Shown here one piece after another: positions 9,275 to 19,555 of a stretch of 64,000 nt of DNA; position 1 is the stretch's first letter; each line of letters opens with the position of its first letter. The notes below the pieces were generated by a model. It saw only the letters and a program-made list of their open reading frames with translations. It was not told where the DNA came from and did not search any database. This DNA comes from Caulochytrium protostelioides (lineage: Eukaryota > Chytridiomycota > Caulochytriomycetes > Caulochytriales > Caulochytriaceae). The position numbers and the translations under genes were made by a program. The stretch is from assembly GCA_003615045.1 (NCBI GenBank), contig ML014120.1, positions 1-64,000 on the forward strand, written 5' to 3'.

Positions 9275-11779
9275 ATGCTGGAGACCCCATCGACTGCCCC
9301 GACGACGCAACCTGTAACTACGACGAGCGCATCGTCTGCGATCGATCAAGACACCGCTCGTGACGCCGACCGCCACGCCAAGACCGCCGCCGCGTCGTCG
9401 TCGTCACCGACGTCTCCCACAACGACCCCCACCCCCACTCCGGACGGCGCCACCGCCATGGGTGTCCCCACGCCCGCTGTGACGCCGCCGCCACACGGCG
9501 CGAGCGCCGTCCACGCCCATGACCCCGCTCAGGGCCACCATGGCGCTGCCGGCCACGCTGACCACGCCATGCTCGTCAAGGCCGACTTTGCCATGAACGA
9601 CCCGGCCGGCGCCGCCGCCGTCGCACGGACCTCCACGCCGGAGGCCACGCCGTCCGCGACGCCCATGGCCACGCCGATCCCGACCATGTCCCACGGCATG
9701 GCGACTGCGACGCCGGCCGCCGACCCGTCGCCCAGCGCCGCGTCGTCCTCCCCGGCCGGCGCCGTCGCCGTCGCCGACAACAACCGCGCCGGTGATGCCG
9801 CGGCTCAGGCCGCCCAGGCCGCGGCACCCTCCTTCTCGACTTACGATGCCGTGTCCCAGCCGGCGTACGCCGCTTACGATCATCATGCCACCGCCTACGG
9901 CGCCACGGATCCCGCGGCGGCGACTGCTGCTGCTGCTGCTGCTGCTGTCACGGCCGCGGCGCCGGGTGAGCAAACGGCCAGCTATGACGCGCCGCCCTAC
10001 GCCGCGTACGACGCCCACGCGACCACGAGCCAGGATTTCCACCCGCTGATCGACCCGTCGGCTGAGACTGCCGCGGCTGCCACGGCGGCCTCGGTCGCGC
10101 CCTCGGCCGGCTCGCTGCCCGTCGATGCGGACGCCGACACGGCGGCGCAGATGGCTCTGACGGAGCTCCACGGCTTGCCGCTCGCATTCGGCGTACCCGT
10201 CAGCCCGCCCGTCTCGTCGCCGGCCCCCGGCGCCGCCGGTCAAGCGGCGGCGGCGACCATGCCGGCGACCTCAGATGCCACGCCGGCCCACAGCGACCCT
10301 ACCATGCTCTACCCGTACATGCCGCTGCACGCGCAGCAGGGTGCCGCCGGCGCCAATGGCCAGGACGTCAGCTCCCAGGAAGCCGAGGCCGCGGTTGCGG
10401 TGGCTGCGGCCGCCGTCGCTGCTGCCGCGGTCACGGGCATGGACGGCTTGGTCGACATGGCCGGCATGGACCACGCCAATGCGCCCGAGTACAAGTATGC
10501 GGACATGAACGCGACCGGCCACCACGGCTACAACGCCGCTGCCGCTCACGAGTACCACCACCAACAGCAGCACCAGCAGCAGCAGCAGCAGCACCAGCAG
10601 CAGCAGCAGCAGCAGCATGTAGTGTCGACGGGCCCGGACGGTCAGCCCATCTATGCGCCCGCGGACCCGAACATGGTGTATGGTGAGAGTATGCCGGCAT
10701 CGCCCGCTGGCTCGCGCAAGGGCGCGGGCACGCCTGGCTCATCAGGCAGCCCGGGCAATGTTCGTGACGACCCGAAGACGCGTGCCGCCATTGCCGTGTT
10801 GCTGGCGCCCTCGGGCCATGCGCAACGGACGCTGCACCCGGCCGTGTACGCGTGCTCGTTCCCACAGTGCCGCAAAGTTTTCACCCGTCCGTACAACCTC
10901 AAGTCGCACACGAAGATTCATACCGGCGAGAAGCTGTTTGCGTGCGCGTTCTGCCCGGCCCAGTTCACGCGTGGCCACGATCTGAAGCGCCACACGCGTC
11001 TGCACACGAACGACCGGCCCTTCGTATGTCCACGCTGCGACAAGAGTTTCTCGCGCTCGGACGCCCTGAAGCGCCACGTGAAGGTCAATGCGTGCATGAA
11101 GAATGGCGACGAAGATGGGTCTGCCGCGAGCAACGGCGATGCCGCTTCCTCGTCGGCTGGCAGCTACGAGCACCACGCCGCTGGCCAGCAGCAGCAGCAA
11201 CAGCAGCAGCCGTCGCAGCAGCAGCAGCAGCAGCAGCAGTATCACCAGGACGCGCGCCATCTGGAAGCCTTGGGCGCCCTGAGCAGCGCGTTGACGGGCA
11301 TGAGCTCGGGGATGGATGTGCTGAGCGCCACGTCCGCCGGTCTGGACGAGCGATACCACGGGCACCAGCACCCGCCGCCGCCGGAGACCTCGGCCGCTCC
11401 GCCAACCCACGACTACATTCAGCCGCCACCGCCGCACGACTTTGCTCAGCAGCAGCACGAGTATGCGCCGTCCCACGACTATGCGCCGCCAACGCACGAC
11501 TACACGCCGCAGCAGAACGCGCCGCCGAGCGCCGCCGATTACTCCCTGCACCACGCCGCGGCCCATGACTACAGTCAGGGCGGCCAGCACGGTATGGCAC
11601 CGCACGGGATGGGCCAGCCGCATGGCGCGCATACCTCGGCCCCGGGTTCGCCATCGGTCGCGGCTGCGGCTGCGGCTGCGGCTGCGGCTGCGGCCTTGTA
11701 TGGCCCGCAAGACGTCAAGCACGACGAGACGCTGTCGGCGTTGCCTCACGATGCGATGCCGTTTGACGAAGCGTGCTAA
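9275..11779 (+). CDS. C2H2 zinc-finger transcription factor (Crz1-like fingers) with polyQ and Ala-rich domains
   Basis: An 834-residue protein with three consecutive fingers at about residues 527-609. Finger 1 has a C-x4-C spacing (CSFPQC) followed by RPYNLKSH and a TGEK-type linker. Finger 2 contains HDLKRHTRLHT. Finger 3 has SRSDALKRH and ends in a C2HC arrangement (HVKVNAC). The RPYNLKSH...HDLKRH...SDALKRH series resembles fungal Crz1 (calcineurin-responsive) factors, but orthology is not established. Long flanks are rich in Ala, Thr, Pro and His, with CAG-encoded glutamine runs near 430-450 and 637-655, and late Tyr/His/Pro-rich HDYxPP-type repeats. These look like activation or phase-separating regions. 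The start is the first ATG, at 9275. An earlier in-frame TTG four codons upstream was not used. It probably acts in the nucleus as a DNA-binding regulator. Confidence 0.85.
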   Translation: MLETPSTAPTTQPVTTTSASSAIDQDTARDADRHAKTAAASSSSPTSPTTTPTPTPDGATAMGVPTPAVTPPPHGASAVHAHDPAQGHHGAAGHADHAMLVKADFAMNDPAGAAAVARTSTPEATPSATPMATPIPTMSHGMATATPAADPSPSAASSSPAGAVAVADNNRAGDAAAQAAQAAAPSFSTYDAVSQPAYAAYDHHATAYGATDPAAATAAAAAAAVTAAAPGEQTASYDAPPYAAYDAHATTSQDFHPLIDPSAETAAAATAASVAPSAGSLPVDADADTAAQMALTELHGLPLAFGVPVSPPVSSPAPGAAGQAAAATMPATSDATPAHSDPTMLYPYMPLHAQQGAAGANGQDVSSQEAEAAVAVAAAAVAAAAVTGMDGLVDMAGMDHANAPEYKYADMNATGHHGYNAAAAHEYHHQQQHQQQQQQHQQQQQQQHVVSTGPDGQPIYAPADPNMVYGESMPASPAGSRKGAGTPGSSGSPGNVRDDPKTRAAIAVLLAPSGHAQRTLHPAVYACSFPQCRKVFTRPYNLKSHTKIHTGEKLFACAFCPAQFTRGHDLKRHTRLHTNDRPFVCPRCDKSFSRSDALKRHVKVNACMKNGDEDGSAASNGDAASSSAGSYEHHAAGQQQQQQQQPSQQQQQQQQYHQDARHLEALGALSSALTGMSSGMDVLSATSAGLDERYHGHQHPPPPETSAAPPTHDYIQPPPPHDFAQQQHEYAPSHDYAPPTHDYTPQQNAPPSAADYSLHHAAAHDYSQGGQHGMAPHGMGQPHGAHTSAPGSPSVAAAAAAAAAAAALYGPQDVKHDETLSALPHDAMPFDEAC

Positions 11780-11926
11780 GTCCACATTCTTCCTTAATCG
11801 CACCATTCACACTTTCCACACTATCACACAATCACACACTTTCCTTCTTTTTTTTTGCACCGTTGCTTTTCATTCACGTGGCCTAATAACGATTCTAATG
11901 TTTCTTTTTTCACGTCTCTTGGTCGA
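11780..11926. other. AT-rich intergenic spacer between convergent genes
   Basis: A 147-base spacer, much richer in T than its surroundings, separates the stop codons of the zinc-finger and AAGAB-like genes. It probably holds both 3' ends. No canonical AATAAA is visible. Confidence 0.6.
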
Positions 11927-13428
11927 TCAGGGAGCATGCGCTGCATCGCCATTCTGGCTGTCGCTCGGAAGAGACGCTTCGTCATCGTCGTCGCTGCCGA
12001 GGTCGCTGGGCGCCTCAATGGCCCCAAACAGCGACTGCAGCGCCTGTTCGGCCGCATCGATGCGTCGGCGACGCGCCTGCGCCGTCTCTGCGTGCTCCGC
12101 ATCATTGGCCGTCGCGGACGCGACCCAGGCCGCGCGATTCCGCTCGCGCAGCGCCCGAATCGACGTCAGCAGCGGCGTGAGATCGCCGTCATCGGGCTCG
12201 CCTGCCGTGTTCGGCTCCTGCTTGGCCTTTGCCCCCTCGTGGCCATGGACGATGCGCGAGGCATGCGGCGCGTCTGCGGCCGGGCTGCCGGCGGCACGGG
12301 GCGACGGCGGGCTCCGGCGCTGCGACGCGTCCGAGGCCGCGCCTGGCCGGGGAAGCTCCGCGGGGGCGGTCCAGCGGCGCCGGGACCACGCGACGCACTG
12401 CAGGCTGTCGAGCACCATGCGGCCCGCGTCGCGGTACACCGCCGCCCGGCGCTCTGCCGCGTTGGCGCCGGCGGGCGGCGCCGGCGCCGCGTCCACGTGG
12501 TCGTGCCACTCCTCCTCGAGCGACAGCAGCCCGATGCCGCGCCGCGCCGTGAACGCATACAGCGCCTGCGTCGGATCGTCGGCGCCTTCAAGGGCTTCGT
12601 CGTCGCGCGACGCACAGGCCGGGGCGGTCGGCCAGGCATCCGGCATCACGACCACCCACCGTGCGTGCCGCTCCAGCGCGACGTCGGTCTCCCCGCCCAT
12701 CGCGGCGGTCTGCGACGAGTCGGCGGCGGCCCCGTCCATTTCGCCGCTGTCGCTCGCGTCGGCGTCCATGTCGCTCGAGGCCGCGGTCGACGCGGGGAGA
12801 CCCATCGCTTGCACGAGGGCTCGCGGCGCGCCGGCGAGGATGACGGCGCTGGGCGGCGCGTCGGCCGGCCGCGGCGCCGATCGCGGCGCGGCAGCAGCGG
12901 CCATGTGCGCGGCATGCGCGGCGTCCGCGAGGACCGTGCCGCCGACCGCGAGCACAACATGGAGGTCCGCGGCATTGTACCGCGTCACCATCCGGTACGC
13001 CGCCCGCCACACCGTCCGAGGCGGACCGGTGCCATCGCCATCATGGCCGTCATCATGAAAACTGGGCGCCGCGGATCCGCCGTTCGTTGCGGTCGGCAGC
13101 TGCGGGAGCCTCAGGACTGGCGGGCCAGATCATCCAAGATCATCGATGACATCAAATGCTTGCGTGGTGAGGGGCGGTAGTTTTCCGACTGAGCGCCGCG
13201 AGGGGCAGCAGGACAGCGTGGCAGCATGGACGAAGGCCCCCACTTACTAGTCTGTAGATAGGCGGCCGTCTCCCAGGTATCAACGGCGAGCGTTACGGTG
13301 TTGGGCTCATTCGGGAGCGCCGACGATGCCAGGCACGCATCAGCACGGGTCCAGGACCCCGCCGCCGCCGCCGCAACCAGCGGAGGCTGTGGTATGGGAT
13401 CCGTAGGATCTGCGACGGAGACGACCAT
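11927..13428 (-). CDS. AAGAB: AAGAB/p34 (Irc6)-like clathrin-adaptor assembly protein, two exons
   Basis: Proposed exons are 13428-13248 and 13116-11927, giving 456 residues. The 131-base intron has a perfect GTAAGT donor and a CCAG acceptor. The one-base overhang of exon 1 and the two bases of exon 2 form an ATC codon and keep the frame. Exon 2 matches the AAGAB pattern: TRYNAADLHVVLAV (like TKYYSADINLCVV), a WVVVMPDAW strand, RRGIGLLSLEEEW before GRMVLDSLQCVAW, and a C-terminal helical RIDAAEQALQSLFGAI segment like the human EKVAKAFWMAIGG. AAGAB/p34 proteins have a degenerate G-domain and chaperone AP-1/AP-2 assembly in the cytosol; human p34 has 315 residues. The extra length is acidic and Pro/Ala-rich linker. 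Exon 1 is the weaker part: its similarity is low, and the ATG at 13428 was chosen because the upstream frame only has GTG starts. Confidence 0.62.
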
Positions 13429-14438
13429 GGTGGCGGCGTCGCCAACAGGACCGGGCAGAGACAGCTCGTCGCGGATCGCCGTGTCGCGTCGTCGGCGTTC
13501 ACTAGCGCGAACGAGAAGCTTTGACCGGACGGAACCGCATGCCGCACTGAGCCTGAGGCCGACGACACCGACGACACCGGCCCACACGGGGAGTCAGCCC
13601 CTGACACGGCATCGCATAGCAGAACGCACGCCTTCGTGCCCGTTACGGTGCATGTGATGTGCTGGATCAGCACCGACGGCGAATGGCCGATCGCTGTCGT
13701 CGCCGCTGTCGGCCTCGGCCTCGGCGGCGGGGTCGGCGTCAGCGGGGTGCACGGCGCTCCCAGCGTCGCGACCTCGTCGCGCCATCGTCACGCCGCAGCG
13801 ATGAACGCGCCAGCATGGACCGAGCCAGCGCTAAGCCCGCGGGCAGGCCGAGCCGTGCGATCGCTTTTCTGGTGCACCCCTTGGCTAGTTGTCGGGGCGT
13901 GCGCCACAATGCCCATCCGCGCGGGTCACGGGCGGCGCCATCGTTCGGTCCATGGTCATCGCGCGCGGCAGGATGTCGCCGGCACCCTTGACGGGATCCG
14001 GTGGATCCGCCGGGGGACCGATGGACGAGGAACACGCCCGGCAAAGCGAACGGGGAAGCAGACGGGCTAGTATCATACCCGATCCTAGCAACATTCAAAC
14101 CGAGAGATGCGCGTGGTCTGGCACGCCGAACAGGTCGCTCGTGAAACTCTTCGCCGCTATATGTTTCATGGGTCACGGGGCGTCTGCGCCATGACGAAGG
14201 CTCTGACAGGATCGATCGAGCCCATGATGACATCGCTGCTGGAGCGGTGTGCTGTTGACTCCCCGACCTATGGATACCTGTCCCTGCCCCGATGAGAGAC
14301 CATGGGCTGCCCTGGGGCGCCATCACCGAACAACACGCCCGAGCGGAGAATGACAGCAGCCGATGGCCATCGTGTTCGATATTGACATCGTGTTCGGCAT
14401 CAGCATCGGCCTTCGTCACTCGTAGCGTGCACGCATGT

Positions 14439-14446
14439 TGACGTCA
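14439..14446. promoter_or_regulatory. Perfect CRE palindrome TGACGTCA
   Basis: The full eight-base ATF/CREB palindrome occurs in the gene-free stretch, about 490 bases before a TATATA sequence. Fungal Atf1-type bZIP factors bind this sequence. Whether it is used here is unknown. Confidence 0.35.
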
Positions 14447-16336
14447 ATCGGAACAGAGCGCGATGGCGGCTCGCCTGATGCAGGCGACGCTATTCATACT
14501 GCGCCGTTTGACTCGCATGCCCGATGCTTCACCCGCAGACCCATCCTCCGATAGGGGGCTGACCGGGCGGCGGCGGGGTGGCACGCGTGTCACACCATCA
14601 CGCTCAATCATGAACGCCCATGTACGACGCCGCGACGTATTGGACGCGACAGGCGACTGGTTGCTGAGCCATCGCACGACACATCGCCGCGGCGTTCGTC
14701 GGCGCGCCATGTCGTGCGCATGCCGGCTGGCCGCGCTCCCCCGTCCGGGCGACAGCCGCAGAGGCGGTACCGGTGCCGGTCCTAGAGCCGGCGTCGGTCC
14801 CGGCGTCGACGTCGGCGGCCGCATGCGCGTCGCCGCCTCCGTCCATCACATGATCACGATCACACATCAGCGGCCGGACTCCCGTGCGCGCGGACGGTGT
14901 GCGGCTCGACATGCGCCTGCTCGAGGGGCCGCCGTATATACCCTTCTGCGCGCGCGCGCGACCCAGCACATCGTCTCTGCCTTCTCGGTGGAAGGCACCA
15001 CCACACATCTTGCCATGACGTCCTTTGCGCATGACCAAAGCCGGCGTGCCCGCCCTCGCGCTGGAGGGGGCGCGCCGGGGACTGCAGGCCGCCTTCATGG
15101 AGGCAGGCGTCAACCCTGCCACAGCCGCCCGTTTGCCTTTTTGCTGTCCGCCCGCCTCGCGACACCTTGAACAAGCAAGAAAACGAAGCGTCTGTGCCCA
15201 GGCGATCCTACCCACAATCTCTCAATTTCTGGCTGCTGCTGCGCATGCTGCGGTCACGACGGCGACGCCAGCTTCGACGGCGACGGCGACAGGCGCCGAG
15301 CGGCTCGTCGGGACCCCAGCAAATGCGTAGGTAAGTAGACTTCCTTCCACCGTGGCGGCCGTCACAAAGTGATGAATTCGAATGCCTCGCCTGCATCGAG
15401 CGATAGTGTGGGGCCTGGAGCCGTCCGTCCGAACGCCCCCGAAGCCACGGCCGGACAACCGCGACAAGCAATACTCGAGAGCGTCATTCGGCTGCCCGTC
15501 TCCAGCCTGCTGTATCCCTTGAGCGCATGATGCGGGAGGCATCCATGTCCTCCAAGGGCGGTCATGAGAGAAGCACACGCAAGGCCAAAAAAAAAAAGAA
15601 AAAGAAACGGCGGAGGGCCAATCGCCGTCATGGGGGGGACGTGCAACGCCCCCAGCACTCATCGTGGCGCTTCGGCATAACGGCGGCCTGACGGCGACGG
15701 CCGTGAAGTTCCGGGAGTCCTAGGGTGGTCACTGGGTGGCGGCGTAGGAAGCAGGAGGCGGGAGGTGGTGGCCGCGCTGATGGCGACAACACACGCCGGG
15801 AGGCATGGAGGGAGGCATGGCGGCCTTGGCCCGTGGGTGGTCGCCACGGCACGATGGCGAAGCGACCCGACGCGAATGCGAAGGGCGCCAACGGCCTGCG
15901 AACGAATGCCCCCGGCCGCCTTCATGGCCGCCGTGCCGTCGACCCCGTTCGTGCCCGTCCGCGGCGGTCCTCCGCACCCCTTGCCCGGGTGCTCTTCGCC
16001 CATGGTCTGGTTGTGCTTGAGGCGCGCCAGCCCTGAGCAGATTCAGATAAAAAGGAATGCCGTGTCCCGTGGCGGCTCCCGGCCGGAGGCCTGGCTGCTG
16101 AGTCGCGGTCAGGCGGCACGCCGTCTCAGTGGTCGAAGGCAGGCGGCGGGGTGTCGATGTCGATGCGGATGTCGATGTCGAAGGTGTGCCATCGGTTGGG
16201 CGTTCGGAGACCAGAACCTGACAGAGACAGGGAACATGCGCGTGGGCCGAGCAATCACGGCGGGCAGGATCGGGGCACGATGCGCTGCGGTGGGGGAAGG
16301 CAACGGCCCCAAGACATTCCGGCCGACAGCGCCGTC

Positions 16337-16380
16337 GGGCGCTAGGCTCACATCAAGGGCGCTAGGCTCACATCAAGGGC
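16337..16380. repeat. Perfect 20-base tandem duplication
   Basis: Two identical adjacent copies of gggcgctaggctcacatcaa, plus four bases of a third. The block is flanked on both sides by gccgtcgg. It looks like a recent slippage or unequal-exchange event. Confidence 0.9.
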
Positions 16381-19283
16381 GCCGTCGGCCAGGCGGCAGG
16401 ACACCAAGGAGCGCGTCGGGTCGGCCCGTGGAAGGAAAGAAGCGAGCAACAACCACATCAGACGCCCCGCATGCCCGTCTCCCGGCAGCCCCCGCCCCGC
16501 CCCACCAGCACCCATCCGCCTGAGGCACCGTTGCCGGACGCCTATTCTCCGCTCGCCGCCGCCTCTCGCTGAATCCTGCGACCTCGGCGTTCCGCCCTCT
16601 CACGGCGCATCCCTATTCGCTGGACGTGGCGATCGCCTCACTGAACGTGGTCGCCGTGTCTCGCTCGCTTGCGAGCTCGCGCCCTGACGCTGGATCCGAC
16701 GCCAGGCAGCATCCCCGCGCCGCGGCTGCCGGTCCTGTTGCGCGACCCCGCTCGCCGTTGGGGCCGACCCTGTTGCACGACCCTGGCGTGCCGGACCCGT
16801 GCTGCCATCGCCTTTCTGACCGCCAGCATTCGATCGCCATCGCTGATCACGTGGGCCTCGTGAACCCTTCACCAGACCCTGGCCCTGGGCCAACGTTGTC
16901 CTTTTCACCGCCGGCGATCCCTTCAACGCGATTGGCCCATCGCGATCGCTGACTGAATCCCGCCACCGTACCCACCGCAACTACCGAAGTCCCGGCCGTC
17001 GTGACGGCCCGCTGATCCCTGTGGGACAGAACGGCCTCGCATCATTCGCCACCACGCCTGGTGCCGCCGAGCCTTTTTTTTTTTTGGGATCCACCGGCCA
17101 CTTGATACCAAACGCACTCCCTTGAGCGTTCCGTGGCACGTGCATACGAGAGCCTCACTGTGACTGTAAGTCTCTGATGCGCGTGGACGAATGCATTCTG
17201 TCCGACGCTTCTGACCCACGCGGGTCAGAACACGGCAGCCGCCACGGCCGTCGCCATCGGGATCGCCGCTGACACGAGACGGAGGCAACGGTCGCTTGGA
17301 GGCGATGAGCAGGGCGGCACTCAGCAGGCACGGCGTGATGAGCCGGTGCGCCGCGCGCGTATGCTCTGAGACGCGCGAACTTTCGAGTCCTGCTGATGTC
17401 CTGACTCACCAGCAACGCTCGCTTTGTTTCTCGTTTTGTTGATATCTCGCGAAATTTATCATGGGTCACGCTCATTCGATGCATGTGACTTGCTTGCTTG
17501 CTGCTGGCTGCTTGCTGCGGCTTCTGCTTCTGCCGTTGCTGCGACTGGGATGATACTGCGTATGCTTGTGCTGCGGACGCTCGACGCGCTGGCACATGGG
17601 GCGCATCGACCCGCTCGGCCTCGTTGGGCGCCGGCCTGGCCCCCCTTCTCCGCCTCTTTCTTTTCGCCTTCGTTTGCGCCTGCTTCCATGGGAACCATAA
17701 CACGGGCTCCTTCTGCCCTTTCTGGCGGCGGTGACGGCGGCCTCCCATTGATGTGATGACCATCCCGGATGCCGGGGACCACTCGGGTCCGCTCGCTGCG
17801 GCACGATGGCTGGGGGTTCGCGTGGTGCCTGGCAACCAAATGACGACGACGGCTGCTTCGCACTTGGAATGCGGTCATGGCCCGACGCACCGCTGATTTC
17901 ATCCACCTCTTTCATAACGGCTCGTCGCGCCGGTGGATGATGGTGATGTTGATGATGGGGGCTATGGGTAAAACAACATGTCCTGTGACCCTCCGCTGCG
18001 CGGTGCCCTCTTTCCCCGCCGGTTGTTATGATCGCGATGCACCCATCCACCCACCCATCCATGGCGACCGCCCTCGGGGTCGATGGTTCACACACCGCTG
18101 GCACATGACGTATGGACCCATGGCGAAATCATACTTCACCCGTGGTTGATGACTCGCCCCGGATGGCGGCCCCTTGATGGCCCCGCTCGTCATAACCCCC
18201 CACCCCGACCCCGACGGTGTGGCATGATATGACCTGACACACGCGTGTTGCGATCCTTCCGTCGATCTGCACGCGGGTCCCACATGGCCGATGGCGATCA
18301 ACGCGGACCCTGGCCCTGCAATGCTTTGGCACGGGCTATGTGTGTGTTGGTGGTCACACGACATCTCCATGGCGAAATGGGATGAAAAAAATTCCATGAC
18401 ACGCTACGATCATCGTGAATGCATGTGAAATGCGACATATCGCGACGGCGATGCAGTTATCGCAGACGGCCACCGGTATCTTCGTTTCTTGTCGCGCATT
18501 ACGCGTTTTTTTCCCTTGGGAAGTAGCTTCCTTCACCACTCCGACCGTCGTAGGACGCCTGCTTGGGGCTGCCTCACCGCCTCGCGAGATCACACCTCCT
18601 CATTCGCCCCTGTGCCACGTACGACGGCTAAGACGCCCTTCCATGCATCGCATCGCCTACCACCGAGTGTACTCGATCTCCCCTCGCCGTCGTCACGACC
18701 CAGGCATCCTGCCCCGACGCACCCGCGGGCGGTGGGCTCATCCCGACTAAGGCCCCACATCGCCTGACACATCCCGATTCCCGCCGTGCCGCTGGGCCGA
18801 AGCGGTGGCTCAGCCCCCTTCGCCGGCCTGACGGTGATCCTCCCATCGCGAGCCGTCCCTGCTGTCGAACACCGTCGCCATTGCGCGGCCCTCGCATACC
18901 CGTCACCCCCTCCGGGCCTAGCAAGGACGCATCCGCGGGCAGCGTGTTCCGGCACACGTGGCCTCCCGCCTCGGGGATCGGCCCTCGCCGCCTTCGCGTT
19001 GTCTGCGGTCTGAGGATGCGCGCCCGCGTTCCGTGTTGCCGTTCTGAGCTGCGTGTTTTCCCATCACCACGCCAGCGGTAAATCCGTTTGGCCTGCTTGG
19101 CTGATTGCCCGCTGCTGGGGTTTTCTTTTCGAGTGGAAGCGACTCTTCCACGGACCACTAAGGAGACATCCTGGGCTCGGGCCCTCGTTGGTTCGTGTGC
19201 GTTGCCCGCTGCGGCGCCCGCGCGGCCGGCCGCCCCTTCCGCCTTTCCGCCCGCCGCTCGCCCTTTTGGCCGACGCGCACCCG

Positions 19284-19316
19284 CCGATCCTGCCGATCCT
19301 GCCGATCCTGCCGATC
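19284..19316. repeat. Tandem nonamer ccgatcctg, three copies plus a partial
   Basis: Three copies of ccgatcctg are followed by ccgatcgac, about 240 bases upstream of the histidine-kinase start codon. A related run of tccctgg units lies at about 19401-19448. Confidence 0.8.
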
Positions 19317-19555
19317 GACCGGCCATCGGGCTGGAGCGACACGGGCGCCACCCACCTGCTGGCATCCTCCGGCGGTCCGTGGCCTTGATCCTAGAGCCGG
19401 GTCCCTGGCGTCCCTGGCGTCCCTGAACGTGGTCCCTGCCGGTCCCTGAACAGAGCATCGCGGCGTCACCCCTCTGCCCACGGCAGACCGGCTCGACTCT
19501 GTCTTTGTCTGCCGAAACTCCCGGCTGGAGTCCATCCGTCCCACACACTCCCAGG

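Larger units (their letters stand above)
13429..19555. other. Six-kilobase stretch with no supportable gene
   Basis: Upstream of the histidine kinase lies the longest gene-free stretch of the window. All open frames here are short or Arg/Pro/Ala-rich and unlike known families. It is less GC-rich in patches (about 17.4-18.6 kb). It contains a palindromic CRE-like site at 14439-14446, a TATATA at 14935-14940 followed by a short well-biased ORF from 15031, a GTAAGT at 15331, a 20-base tandem duplication at 16337-16380 and a nonamer repeat at 19284-19316. An unrecognised spliced gene or a non-coding transcript cannot be excluded. Confidence 0.55.

Noticed and set aside
13293-13673. Minus-strand ORF MLIQHITCTVTGTKACVLLC as a further 5' exon of the AAGAB-like gene
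   Set aside because: It has a P-loop-like flavour, but no splice pair joins it in frame to the accepted exon 1, and similarity is not convincing.
15122-15330. Off-frame peptide containing SLNFWLLLRMLRSRRRRQ before the GTAAGT
   Set aside because: It resembled a membrane-anchor segment, but there is no ATG in frame, codon use is unlike the genes here, and no downstream exon was found.
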